64,000 bases of DNA from Mantamonas sphyraenae (taxonomy: Eukaryota; CRuMs; Mantamonadidae), in NCBI GenBank assembly GCA_026936335.1, contig JAPMXV010000060.1:1-64000 (forward strand), given 5' to 3'. Below the pieces are notes generated by a model. That model saw nothing but the letters and a program-made list of their open reading frames with translations, was not told the DNA's origin and made no database searches. The position numbers and the translations under genes were made by a program. Below, one piece after another: positions 1-10,640 of this stretch. Numbering within the stretch: the first letter of the stretch is position 1; every line of letters begins with the position of its first letter.

Positions 1-168
1 CCTAACCCTAACCCTAACCCTAACCCTAACCCTAACCCTAACCCTAACCCTAACCCTAACCCTAACCCTAACCCTAACCCTAACCCTAACCCTAACCCTA
101 ACCCTAACCCTAACCCTAACCCTAACCCTAACCCTAACCCTAACCCTAACCCTAACCCTAACCCTAAT
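1..168. repeat. Telomere, CCCTAA repeats
   Basis: About 28 uninterrupted tandem copies of CCCTAA read into the window and degenerate at CCCTAATCTTATAAG. This is the C-rich strand of a TTAGGG-type telomere, so base 1 is at or near a physical chromosome end and the window runs inward. No satellite or other subtelomeric repeat follows, only about 270 bp of unique DNA before the first start codon. Confidence 0.98.
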
Positions 169-441
169 CTTATAAGTTGTGTTTGTTTGATGATATGCGC
201 GTCCGGTCTACGTCAAGTGAGTTGTGCTGTTGGTTGGTGGCGGGGTGGCTGAGTTGGGTAGTGACATGGGGCAGTGGGCAATGGGTGGTAGTGAAAATGT
301 CGCTGGTGAGTGGCCGTCGTCCTGCAACGGCGCGCAGTCAGCACTGCCCATCCGCCTCCAACCAAAATTGTCACCAACACCCACCACACCCTCCACCAGT
401 CCAACTCGATCCACATACACTCCACTACCACCACCACAACC

Positions 442-3400
442 ATGGACAACGACTACTCAAGCACTCCGAAGCAACAACACACACCCAACACCTACCCAGC
501 GTGCGTTCTGCCTTCCACTCCGTTTTCTGACTGCCCGCTCCTCCCGCTTCCTTGCCTCCTCCACGCCTCCCTCGCTTCCTTCCACTCCTCCCGTGCATGT
601 CCACTTCCCCATCACCACCGCTACTGCATTCTCCGCCTTCTTCGATCCCCTCTCCCCTGTCACTGCCCTCTCCGTTGCCGGTTTCCGGGTCTGCCAATCT
701 CATCCGTTTTCCCTCTCTGCTCGTTCCAGCCTCCCTTCGTCCCGCTTCTGCTCTAACGGCGTCCATTCCGCCTTCCGCTCACCGTTCCCACCCCTCCCTG
801 CCCCTCCGCGTCTTCCCCACAGCTACGGGTACATGGTGCCTCCCATGGCTGCCCAGCCGTTTCCGAACATGCTGCCCGTCTCTGGCGTACAAAACCCGTA
901 CCAGCACCCACAACCACCCATCATCTGGGTCCCTGTCAACACCCATTCCCAGCAACACCACGCGTATGCTCACCAGGGCCACCCATACTACGCCTACCCT
1001 CCTCCGCCGCCTCCTCAGCCGCGACAAACTGCCCAGGTGCACTTCGCTCAGACTCCGTTGCACCCTCCGCCTGCTCAACCCACCACAAACCACAACGGCG
1101 TCCCTAAACGCATCAGCCCAGCCTTTGTCGGCATCAACCGGACCACATCCACCACCACATCGTCGTCCTCCTCCCACCAGGCCACACGGCAGACTGGAGA
1201 CAGCGACGACGACGACGCAGACCAGGACACGCACACACATGACACCGGCGACGTGGAGGACCTGATGATCCTGAACTTTGGCCACCGTGAACCATGGTCA
1301 ATCTCCAGCAACACAGAGTGGTTGACCAGCTCAGGGATGGAGGCGTACGAAGACGACGGCGAGGCAAACGACGCAACCCAGCAGCACGTGGACGACGAGA
1401 TGGAAACTCAGGGGGGACTCAGCATTGCAGACATTGGTGATGCCATGGATGAGGAGTACATGCCGCAAGACGACAGTGACGACGACACAGACGACATGGA
1501 GCAGGAGGACGCGGACGATTGGCAGCCGAGACGCACAAGAAGAGGCCGCACACGACGTCGCAGAGGCCACACCAGCCGCCGTACTGGTCCACACAAGATG
1601 AAAGACAATGGGCAGCGCAGTCTCAGGGTCACGGCTGGCAGTGGCACAGAGACAGGAACGTCGAGCACACGGGCAAGGAGGGCCAAGAACGGAGACAACG
1701 GCGCCCGGAAGCAAGCAAACATGAACAGGAAGAACAAGTTGCCGAACGGTGTTGTGCGCAAAGGGTGGACAGCGGGACACAGCGACGACCGCAGCCACAG
1801 CAACAAGAAGGAGCACACGGCTCTGCTGACCCACATGCACAACTTGGCCAACGAGCACCCCGTCGACAACATCCCCGACCTGATGATCCTGCAGGCGCGT
1901 GTTGTGGTCTGCCATGGCACCCTGAACACGCTTGTCCGACAGATTCAGCTGACTCTGGGCAGCATTCCCTTCTCCCAGGGTGACATGGCCTTCTGCCTCA
2001 CCCTTCTCGGCCGTAACATGGATCAACAGGCGTGCAGCCTTGCCATCATTAGCGCTGGTTTGGCCATGGGTGTGACAAAGGCTGGGTTGAAGGTGTGCTG
2101 GCTGGAGGAGCCACACGACCACGGCGACCCCAACTACGCCCTCCTCCACCTGCTTATGACAGAGATGGACACACTTGGCAACAGGCCCCATCCCAGCACC
2201 TGGAAGGAACACGAGCAGACCCAGCTGCGGCTGCAGAAAGCACGACGCCCTGCTGACAACAACAGCGACCCACACTGGACACAAGGCGACTACGACCACC
2301 ACCTCGCCGACAACAAGGTGGACAAGTGGCATCCAGAGTCAGTGCGCAGTGGCTGGAGCAATACCGCAGACGAGCGTGGCAGCTGCACGGCACGGGAGTT
2401 CCAGACGCTGCTGGCACACATGAAGGCACGCGCAGCCAAGCACCCTCGCCATCAGCACACACACGAGTTCTATGCACTACGTGAGTTGATCAACAACGGC
2501 AACCTGCCGTCCCTGCTGCGACACATCATCCTGGCGCTGGGCAACGTGGGCGTGCCGCCTGTCGACCTAGCCTTCTTTGTCCGCCTCCTCCGGCCAAACC
2601 TCACCTACAAGAAGGTTCAACAGGTCATCAGCAACAACCTCACCCGCGGCGTCACCACACTCTCCCTCAAGATCGCCTGGATCGACAACCCCCAACCCAG
2701 CGACGCCACACTGCACACCCTCCTCCACACTCTCATCGACCGCATCACACCCCACATCACCACCCGTCCCACCACCACTGACGCCGTCAACACCCTCGAC
2801 ATCCCCGAGCTAGTTCTGCCCGAGCCAACAGAGGAGGAGACGATGGCCGTGGAGGATGGACTGCCAGATGGCGTTGTGCGCAGTGTCTGGACAAATTGGC
2901 GCAACGAGCGCAGCCACAGGAACAAGAAGGAGCACACGGCACTGCTGAACCACATGCACACTCTTGCCAACGAACATCCCATCGACAATATCCCCGACCT
3001 CATGACTCTGCAGGCGCGTGTGGTGGTCTGCCATGGCACCCTGCGCACGCTGGTCCGACAGATCCAGCTCGCTCTGGGCAACATTCACCTCTCGCAGGGC
3101 GACATGGCCTTCTTTCTCACCCTTCTCGGCCGTGACATGGATCAACAGGCGTGCTGGGTGGCCATCCCCAACGCTGGTCTGGCCATGGGTGTGACAAAGG
3201 TTGGGTTGAAGGTGTGCTGGCTGGAGGAGCAACATGACCACGGTGACCCCAACTACGCCCTCCTCCACCTGCTCATGACAGAGATGGACATGCTCGGCGA
3301 CAGGCCTCATCCCACCACCTGGAAGGAGCACAAGCAGACCCAGCTGTGGCTGCAGAAAGCACGACGCCCTGCTGACAACAACAGCGACCCACACTGGACA

Positions 3401-4009
3401 CAATGCGACTACGACCACCACCTCACCACCACCGAGCTGGAGCAGTGGCACCCTGAGTCTGTCCGCAGTGGCTGGACCAACGGTCTCAGCGACGAGCGAG
3501 GGAGCTGCACGGCGCGGGAGTTCCAGACGCTGCTGGCATACATGAAGGCACGCGCAGCCAGGCACCCTCGCCATCAGCACACACACGAGCACCAGGCACT
3601 GCGTGAGCTGATCAACAACGGCAGCCTGATGTCTCTGCTGCGACACATCATCCTGGCGCTGGGCAACGTTGGCGTGCCGCCTGTCGACCTGGCCTTCTTT
3701 GTCCGCCTCCTCAGGCCACGCTTCACCTACAGGCAGGTGCAAAGTGCCATTAGCTACACCCTCACCTGCGGTGTCACCTCCCTCTCCCTCAAGATCGCCT
3801 GGCTCGACAACCCCAAACCCAGCGACGCCACACTGCACACCCTCCTCCACACCCTCATCGACCGCATCACACCCCACATCACCACACGGCCCACCACCAC
3901 ACACGCCGTAAACGCCTACCCCATCACCCCCTTCACCCTGCCCAAGCGCAAAGACCCTTCCTCCTCCTCCTCCTCCTCCTCCTCCTCCAAACGCCAGCGC
4001 CTCGAATAA
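442..4009 (+). CDS. Subtelomeric A-B-A-B repeat protein, unknown family
   Basis: Two exons, 442-500 and 823-4009, joined over a 322-base intron (GTGCGT to CCCCACAG), give 1081 residues starting MDNDYSSTPK. The start has a good context (ACAACCATGG) and the phases agree; the frame upstream of 823 is low-complexity intron. Residues 20-80 are Pro/His/Tyr-rich and 105-250 acidic. Residues 255-280 carry a basic Arg cluster. Two globular modules alternate: A (about 326-515 and 700-890), marked by GVVR-x-W, LARVVVCHGTL-like and LGLKVCWLEE-like segments, and B (about 520-675 and 895-1050), marked by HPESVRSGW, HPRHQHTH and LRHIILALGNVGVPPVDLAF. A and B look distantly alike, so an older duplication may underlie them. 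The C-terminus is poly-Ser then KRQRLE, a possible nuclear signal. The stop overlaps an AATAAA hexamer. I do not recognise the family, and I propose no function. Confidence 0.8.
1735..3935 (+). repeat. Tandem duplication of the A-B module (about 1.12 kb period)
   Basis: Bases from about 1739 recur from about 2861 in the same order, with long nearly identical stretches (for example the segment around TGGCTGGAGGAG and the one around CTGCGACACATCATCCTGG). The period is a multiple of three, so the reading frame is kept. The high nucleotide similarity implies recent duplication or ongoing gene conversion inside one gene. Confidence 0.85.
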
Positions 4010-4025
4010 ACCATTTCATTCCCAC

Positions 4026-5581
4026 TCACCCTCCCCTCCCCACCCACGCCAACACCCTCTCCATCACCTCATCCGGCAGTGTCATCCACTGTGCAGTCGG
4101 TTCGTACGCCTCCATCCCTCCACACTCAAACATCACCTCCCTCTCTTCCCCATTCATCATCAACGCCATTTCCATCGCCTCATCCACCTCTCCACCCCAT
4201 CCAATCCAATGCCACTCCTTCCTCCACCCTGCCTCCCTCACCTTCTTCACCGTTGCCACGCCTGGCCTCGCACCCCACGCCCGCAACACATCCACAACCC
4301 TCTCATCCCCACCCTTCACAGCTCGATCCAGCGCGTTCTCCTTCCCTCCATCCCCTACAAACGTGTCCACAGGCACTCCTTTTTCCAGCAACGCCTCAAT
4401 CTCGTCGACTTTTCCTTTCCGCACCGCAAGCATCAGCTTGGAGCCATGCTTCTTGTTCCGCGCCAGCGCTGCTTTGATGCGCTTGTTGGTCACACCCTTG
4501 AGCGCCCAACACGCGTTGTTCCTCTCCAGTGCATCTGCGATGGCCTCCCACCCCTCTGCGCCGATTTCTTTGTTGGCAAACAGCTTCAACTCTTGCAATG
4601 TGCGGTTGACACTCAGTGCCTCCCCCAGTGCACGTGCGCCTTCGTCCCCGATGCTGTTGTTGTTCAGATTCAGCCTTTGCAGGCTGTTGTTCTTGCCCAG
4701 TACACCGCCGAGAAGTTGCGCGCCCACGTTGCTGATGCCGTTTCCTCGCAAATACAGCGCCAGCAGCGTGCAATTCTCATTCAGTGCTCCGGCGATCTCC
4801 TTCACACCATCGTCGCCCACCTCGTTTGTGTGAAGGTCCAGGTGGCGCAAGCTGCTGTTCTCTCGCAAAGCGTCAGCCAACACGGTTGCTCCTTCCACAC
4901 CAAGATTGTTTTGGCCCAGCTCCAACGACACCAGACTGCTGTTATTCCCCAGACCTTTGGCCAGTGCCGCCATGCCCTCCGCCATCAGGCTGTTCGACCC
5001 CAGGTTCAGTGCCTCCAATTTCCCGCAAAGGCATTTCGCCAGCGCCTTGGCTCCTTCCACACCAATCCGGTTCCCGGAAAGAGCAAGGGTGTGCAAGCAC
5101 GTGTTTTCCTCCAGACAAGCGGCCAGCGACGCTGCTCCTTCGTCCCCGATGTCGTTGCAGCTCAAGTCCAGAATCTCCAGCACCTCGTTTTCAACGAGCG
5201 CCTTGGCCAGCACCGCCGTCCCTTGCGGACCCATACCATTCCTAGCAAGGTTCAGGCGCTTCAAGGTGCGGTTAACGGCAAGCGCGTCACTCAACAAACT
5301 CGCGTGGTGGGTGTACTCGTTGTTGTTGAGGAGCAGCACCTCCAGCGTTTGGTTCGTGCTCAACGCCCTGAGAAACGCCGGGATAGCGTTCCCGACCATT
5401 AACTCATGACTGTCGTTTAAATCCAGACTCTGATACCACCTCAACGTCAGCAAGGGCCGCTGCTGCACACAAATGGCAAATCACCCACCTTTCCACACCA
5501 CTTCAGCTCCTTGCTGATTCGTTCGTCACTCCATCTACGCAGCAGGTGCGCCCACTTGAGTTTCACTTCATAGTTTGACAT
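4026..5581 (-). CDS. LRR-ankyrin protein with F-box-like C-terminus (copy 1)
   Basis: Exon 1 (5489-5581, starts MSNYEVKLKW) joins exon 2 (4026-5429) over a 59-base intron, giving 498 residues. The junction Gly-Lys/Ser-Leu-x-Leu matches the same junction in copy 3, which decides between several CAG acceptors. About eleven ribonuclease-inhibitor-type LRRs of 28 residues (L-x-L-x-x-N-x-I-G-D-E-G-A-x-A-L-A) fill residues 35-345. A linker, two ankyrin-like helix pairs (EALLEKGVPVD, VVDVLRAWGA) and a roughly 65-residue tail follow. The tail reads WHWIGWGGEVDEAM, EREVMFECGGMEAYE, then TLPDEVMERVLAWV. LRRs bind protein or other ligands. The tail resembles an F-box core, which would imply an SCF ubiquitin-ligase adaptor, but that is inference. 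Its stop lies 16 bp from the stop of the preceding gene. Confidence 0.85.
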
Positions 5582-5624
5582 GGAGTTCTGATAAGTATTG
5601 TTTGATGTGTTTGGGCGCCTGCCT

Positions 5625-7299
5625 CTACCCCCCTCCCCTCCCCACCCACCCAATCACCCTCTCCATCACCTCATCCGGCAGTGTCACCCATCCTCCCCAC
5701 CCTCCCTCCTCCACATACGCCTCCATCCCTCCACACCCAAACATCGCCTCCCTCTCCTCCCCATTCATCACCAATGCCACCTCCATCGCTTCATCCACCT
5801 GTCCACTCCACCCGATCCAATGCCACGCCTTCCTCCACCCTTCCTCCCTCACCATCTCCACCGTTTCCATCCTTGGCTTTGCACCCCACTCCCGCAACAC
5901 CTCCACAATCCTCTCATCCCCTCGCGTCACTCCTCTCTCCAGCGCATTCTTCCTCCCCCTCTCCCCTGCAAACGTGTCTACAGGCACCCCCCACTCCATC
6001 AACTCTCTCATCTTCTCCACATCCCCACACTCCACAAAATCCACGTGATGCTTCCTATTTCTCTCCAACAGCGACTGAAAAGCGTCATTGCGAACGCCCA
6101 GGATTTTCCAGCATGACCGATTGACTTCCATTGCCCTTGTCAGTGCTGCTTCTCCCTCATCCATGATGCTGATCCTGCTGAGGTCCAGCGACTGCAAGCT
6201 GTTGTTCTCAGCCAGCGCCTGCGCCAGTGCTGCTGCTCCTTCATCCCCGAGGCTGTTGTCGTTAACTTCCAGCTTCTGCAAGCTGCTGTTCACACTCAGT
6301 GCCTGCGCCAGTGCTGTTGCACCGTCTGTTCCGATATTGTTGAGGCTGAGACCCAGTGTACACAGGCTGCGGTTCTCACACAGTGCCTTGGCCAGCGCTT
6401 TTGCTCCTTCTGTTCCGATGTTGTTGGTGTAGACAAAGAGTGTCTGCAAGCTGCTGTTCACACACAGTGCCTTTGCCAGCGCTGCTGCTCCTTCTGCACC
6501 GACGCTGTTGCCCCAGAGGTTCAGTGAGTGCAAGCTGGAGTTCTCGCAAATTGCCTGCGCCAGCGCTGCTGCTCCTTCTGCACCGACGCTGTTGCCCCAG
6601 AGGTTCAGTGAGTGCAAGCTGCTGTTCACACACAGTGCCTGTGCCAGCGCTGCTGCTCCTTCTGCACCGACGCTGTTGCCCCAGAGGTTCAGTGAGTGCA
6701 AGCTGGAGTTCTCGCAAATTGCCTGCGCCAGCGCTGCTGCCCCTTCTGCCCCGATGTTGTTGTTGCCGAGAAAGAGTTTCTGCAAGCTGTTGCTGGCAAT
6801 CAGTGCCTGCGCAAGTGCTGATGCGCCTTCTGCCTCGATGCTGTTGTCGTTGAGGTACAGTGTCTGAAGGCTGCGGTTCATACACAGTGCCGGCGCCAGT
6901 GCTGCTGCCCCTTCGTCCCCGATTCTGTTGCCGCTTAGTTCCAGTTTCTGCAAGCTGCTGTATTCATTAAGCGCCTGCGCCAGTGCTGCTGCGCCTTCGT
7001 CCCCGATACTGTTCTTGTTCAACGACAATTTCCTCAAGCTCCTGTTCTTTCCCAGCGCCTTGGCCAGTGCTACTGCCTCATTGTCTCCCAACTGCTTGTG
7101 AACAATGATCAACTTCCGTGCTCCACGTGTCAGCACACATTCTTTCCCTTCGCCCACTCGCTTCTGGACGTGACACAACCATTCCGTCCGCGTTCCGGGC
7201 GCAACACACCTCTTCCTCTGCCTCCAGAGCACTGCCAATCCGTGCATGATCCCCGCTCTGCAGCAAAGCCACCCAATCATCCATCTTTGTTGAGCTCAT
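5625..7299 (-). CDS. LRR-ankyrin protein with F-box-like C-terminus (copy 2)
   Basis: Exon 1 (7210-7299, starts MSSTKMDDWV, 30 codons) joins exon 2 (5625-7091) over an intron with donor GTGTGT, giving about 518 residues; an acceptor three bases away would add one Gln. Eleven 28-residue LRRs occupy roughly residues 30-345. Repeats 5 to 7 are almost identical (LHSLNLWGNSVGAEGAAAL). The same linker (NRSCWKILGVRN), ankyrin-like pair (MEWGVPVDTFAGE) and tail (WHWIGWSGQVDEAM, GGMEAYV, TLPDEVMERVIGWV) as copy 1 follow. The same-strand array with copy 1, the shared intron position and the shared tail show tandem duplication. The extreme LRR uniformity suggests recent repeat turnover. The ligand is unknown. 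Confidence 0.85.
6493..6746 (-). repeat. Homogenised 84-bp LRR units
   Basis: Three consecutive 84-bp units share a block containing GAGGTTCAGTGAGTGCAAGC. Units one and three have the same alternative ending (GGAGTTCTCGCAAATTGCC) while the middle one differs, giving a 168-bp higher-order period. This is what unequal crossing-over or gene conversion among LRR units produces. Confidence 0.85.
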
Positions 7300-7716
7300 C
7301 TGCTTGCTCGTTGTGAGCGTGTGTGCACCACCGTTTCCTCTCCTTCGCTTCCACGGCCGCCCTCCTCCTCCCTCTCCACCACCACTCCATCCCACACTTC
7401 TCTATTCACCCAAATCTACCTACACTGCGGTCCCGTAAGAATGTGACAGCTCCTAAATGCGTTGTGCGCTGCTGCGCTTGCCAACACCGTACCGCTGCAA
7501 AAGGCCTCCAAACCTTCCCTCCCTCGCAATGGACTGCCAGTGCAACCACCCCTTCCATTGCACTGGCATTGCTGTCTGTGTGTTGAATGTACATTCTCCC
7601 CACATTGCCATCCCCGTCGTCCAAGATCCTCCCTACCTTCCTGCCAACCTCCTGCCCTTTCCTCCTCTCCTGCGTCCGACGTCCATTCCTCCTTGCTGAT
7701 CACCCCTCCACACTGT
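7300..7716. other. Spacer between LRR copies 2 and 3
   Basis: A pyrimidine-rich stretch of about 417 bases lies between the start of copy 2 and the stop of copy 3. Frames crossing it have no recognisable product and no intron logic. It should contain the copy 2 promoter and the copy 3 polyadenylation region. I see no RNA gene or repeat in it. Confidence 0.6.
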
Positions 7717-9420
7717 TCAATCCTCCTCCACACGTTGCCTCTTCTCCTCCTCCGCTTCCTCCTCCTCTTCCACCTCATCTCTCTCTCGCTTGCTCGTCTC
7801 CCCTGACCTCCCCACAGCGACCCTTGCCGGTGCAGCTCCCCTTCCCACCCACTGCACCACCCTCTCCATCACCTCATCCGGCAGTGTCACCCACCCTCTC
7901 CAACCTCCCTCCTCCGCATACGCCTCCATCCCACCACGCTCAAACATCACCTCCCTCTCCTCCCCATTCATCACCAATGCCACCTCCATCGCTTCATCCA
8001 CCTGTCCACCCCACCCAATCCAATGCCACGCCTTCCTCCACCCTTCCTCCCTCGCCACCTCCACATCTGTCCATCGGGGCACCACCTTCCACCTGCGCAG
8101 CAGCTCCACAACCTCCTCATGCCCTGCTCGCAAAGCGTTGCTGAACTCAGACTCTACACCCATGTCCACATGACGAGGCACACCCCAATCGACCAGCTCC
8201 TTCATCCTCTTCACATCGCCTGCCTTGACTGCGTCCAGGTACGCCTCCTGCTGGCGCTCGTTCTCCTTTTCCTGCCTGCTGTTGCTCGCGTTCCACACCC
8301 CTCCCAGATGCCGGCACGACCTGCTTTTCCCAATGGCCTGCACAAGCGCCTCTGCCCCACGTTCCGTCACCAAGTTGTTCACCAACATCAGCGTCGTCAA
8401 ATCGCTGTTGTCCCGCAACCCGTCGGCCAACCCCACCGCCCCTTCGTCCCCAATGGGATTTCCACTCAATTCCAGCATCTCCAGCGAACAGTTTGCACGC
8501 AGTGCCATACCCAAAGCCCATGCCCCTTTGTCTCCGATGTCACACCGCGCCGCATGCAGCGTCAGCAAACGCGTGTTTGTCTCCAGCGCCTGTGCCAGAG
8601 CCTCAGCTCCTTCGTCCCCAACCTGGTTGCCATTCAGCACCAACATCTCCAACGTGTGGTTCATCCCCAATCCTTCTGCCAATGCCGCCGCTCCTTCCGC
8701 TGAAAACGCGCACTGGCTCAGCAGAAGTTCGCGCAACGTTTGATTCGCCGCCAGCATCTTGCCCAACTCCGCTGCACCCATGTCCATCACTGGATTCCCC
8801 TGCAAATCCAGAGACACGATAGTCTTGTTCGCCATCATCCCCAACGCGATCTCTCGCGGGCCGTTCACTGTGCCGACGTTCCCGCTCAAGCCAAGGTGCT
8901 CCAGCGTGCGGTTGAGCTCCAGTGCCTTTCCAATGTGTGCCATGGCACTGTCGTCCATGTCGCAGTGCATGACACGCAAGCTCTCAAGTGTCCTGTTCCT
9001 GCAAAGTGCGTGTGCTGCCACTTTGCCTGCTACCTCTCCAAACTCGTTCTCCTGAATCACAAACTCCCGCACAGCGTTGTTCCCCGCCAATGCCAACACC
9101 AACAGCGCTGTGTTTTCATCCGTGAGCCCGTTCCTGAAAAGTTCCACCTCCTCAACCGTCGTTGTCTCTCCCAGAAGATGCGAGAGCGCTCTTGCACCGG
9201 CGCTTCGAATGCGGCAGTCCAAAACCAGCGACTGTGCATCCCACAGGGTCAGAAACCTATCAAATCACCGTCTACAGTACTCCATGACCGCTCCTCCCCC
9301 CTCGTTCGACTTTGACCCTCCTTTTCCCCTCACCTTGCCAGCCTCTCGCAAAAGCGATGCCACCTCCTTATCCGCGTGCTTCCCCAATGCCTGATGCCAC
9401 TCTTTCTGTGACCTGCTCAT
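7717..9420 (-). CDS. LRR-ankyrin protein with F-box-like C-terminus (copy 3)
   Basis: Exon 1 (9334-9420, MSRSQKEWHQ, 29 codons) ends Gly-Lys before a GTGAGG donor. Exon 2 (7717-9231) begins Ser-Leu-Val-Leu-Asp-Cys after GATGCACAG, giving 533 residues with a 102-base phase-0 intron. The LRRs are more divergent than in copies 1 and 2 (about ten repeats, residues 40-330). The linker (SRSCRHLGGVWN), ankyrin-like pair (LVDWGVP) and tail (WHWIGWGGQVDEAM, ERGGMEAYA, TLPDEVMERVVQWV) are retained. Unlike its siblings it runs on for about 45 charged residues ending KRQRVEED, which recalls the KRQRLE end of the first gene and may be a nuclear signal. It starts 70 bp from the divergent membrane-protein gene. 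Confidence 0.85.
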
Positions 9421-9490
9421 CTTGACAACAAAATCCTGTCTGCGCCACCGCATCCAACTCCACTTGCCGACAACAACAACAACAACAACC

Positions 9491-10576
9491 ATGTCGCAAT
9501 CTGAAGAAGGATGGGAACGCAAGTTCATGCTCTGCAATCCGCGTACGTTGCCGCCAGTCCTTTCCCCGCGCCAAAATCCCGGACGTGCCGCAAATCCTCA
9601 AATCGGGAAAAACGCCCACCCCGTTTCGCTTGTGCTGTTCTTCTCTTGTCCCTCCCAACTCCCCAACCCGTCCCTCCCCTTCCCACGCTCCCCTCCACTC
9701 CGCCCAGCCATTGCCAGCCATCCCAGCCCTTCGTTTGCGCTCGTGCGTTCGCACACCGCGTCAACGCGACATGTCCAAAAACGGAGACTTTGCCTTTTCC
9801 GGCCAGCCCGTCCACTCGGCCCGACAGCAATGCAGCTTCGGCCCAAACCTGCACATCCCCATCCCAACCACCCAGTACACATCCCCACCATTTTGCCCCC
9901 ATCCACTCGCCTGCAACGACCCCGCACTCACCTCTTCCTTTCCCTTCCCCTGGCACTGCATTGCGGGGCTACCACACCACCCACCTTTGTCCACTAACCC
10001 CTTTCGCCCCTTGCCACAGTTGACCGCTGCTGCTGCTCCTCTGTGTACACGGCATCTATGGCTTTTTTGACGCTCTTTGTCATCCTCTCGATCATCCAAG
10101 CAATCTTTGTGCTTCTCGCCTTCATTGCGGTCATCGTGCTCGTGCCGTTCTATGCCGTCGCCCTCCTCATCATCTCAATCATCGCAATCCTCTTTGCTGC
10201 TGCAAACTGCTATGGCTGCACCGCTGTCAAGGAAGTCAACGCTGAAGGCATCCAAAAGTACCTCCGCTTCACCATCGTGCTCTTCGTCGCCCAGGTGATC
10301 TTTAGCATCGTTAGCATCATCATCGGTGCTGCCACAGAACCTGGATACGCATCCTCTACCAACTTCACCAACGACATCGTGAATCTCATTGTCCTGATCG
10401 TCATCTTCCTCCTCATCTTCTGGACTATCGAGTCCTTCCACATCCAGGTTCGCGAAGGAAAGGCCACCGTGCAGGATCCGCACGCTGTTGGTGCCTCCAT
10501 GAAGGGTGCCGCTGGCCCGGCAGGTCCTGCCGACGAGGACGTCCGCGACCCCAGCGTCGTCTCCCAGGAAGTCTAA
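9491..10576 (+). CDS. Small multi-pass membrane protein
   Basis: Exon 1 (9491-9542, MSQSEEGWERKF) and exon 2 (10020-10576) join over a 477-base intron (GTACGT to TTGCCACAG) in matching phase, giving about 202 residues. The start follows a CAA-repeat leader. The junction creates a cysteine cluster (DRCCCSS), a likely palmitoylation site just before the membrane core. Hydrophobic segments lie at roughly residues 28-52, 55-78, 98-118 and 135-153, consistent with four transmembrane helices. They are followed by a charged tail rich in Gly/Ala/Pro and ending VSQEV. The topology is tetraspan-like, but no tetraspanin CCG motif or MARVEL signature is evident. It sits between two LRR family genes. Function unknown. 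Confidence 0.75.
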
Positions 10577-10640
10577 GATGCTGATGCTTCCCCCAGAGAA
10601 TACACAGTGGATCCTCCAGCCCATCCAATCCAACAATGCA

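Noticed and set aside
224-822. Upstream extension of the first gene's frame
   Set aside because: The stretch is Pro/Ser/Leu low complexity with a CCCCACAG acceptor at its end. A small exon at 442-500 joins in phase, so it is better read as leader plus intron.
5463-5488. A 26-base intron in LRR copy 1 ending at the first CAG
   Set aside because: A 59-base intron ending at the next in-phase CAG gives the Ser-Leu-x-Leu start of exon 2 seen in LRR copy 3, so the very short intron is unnecessary.
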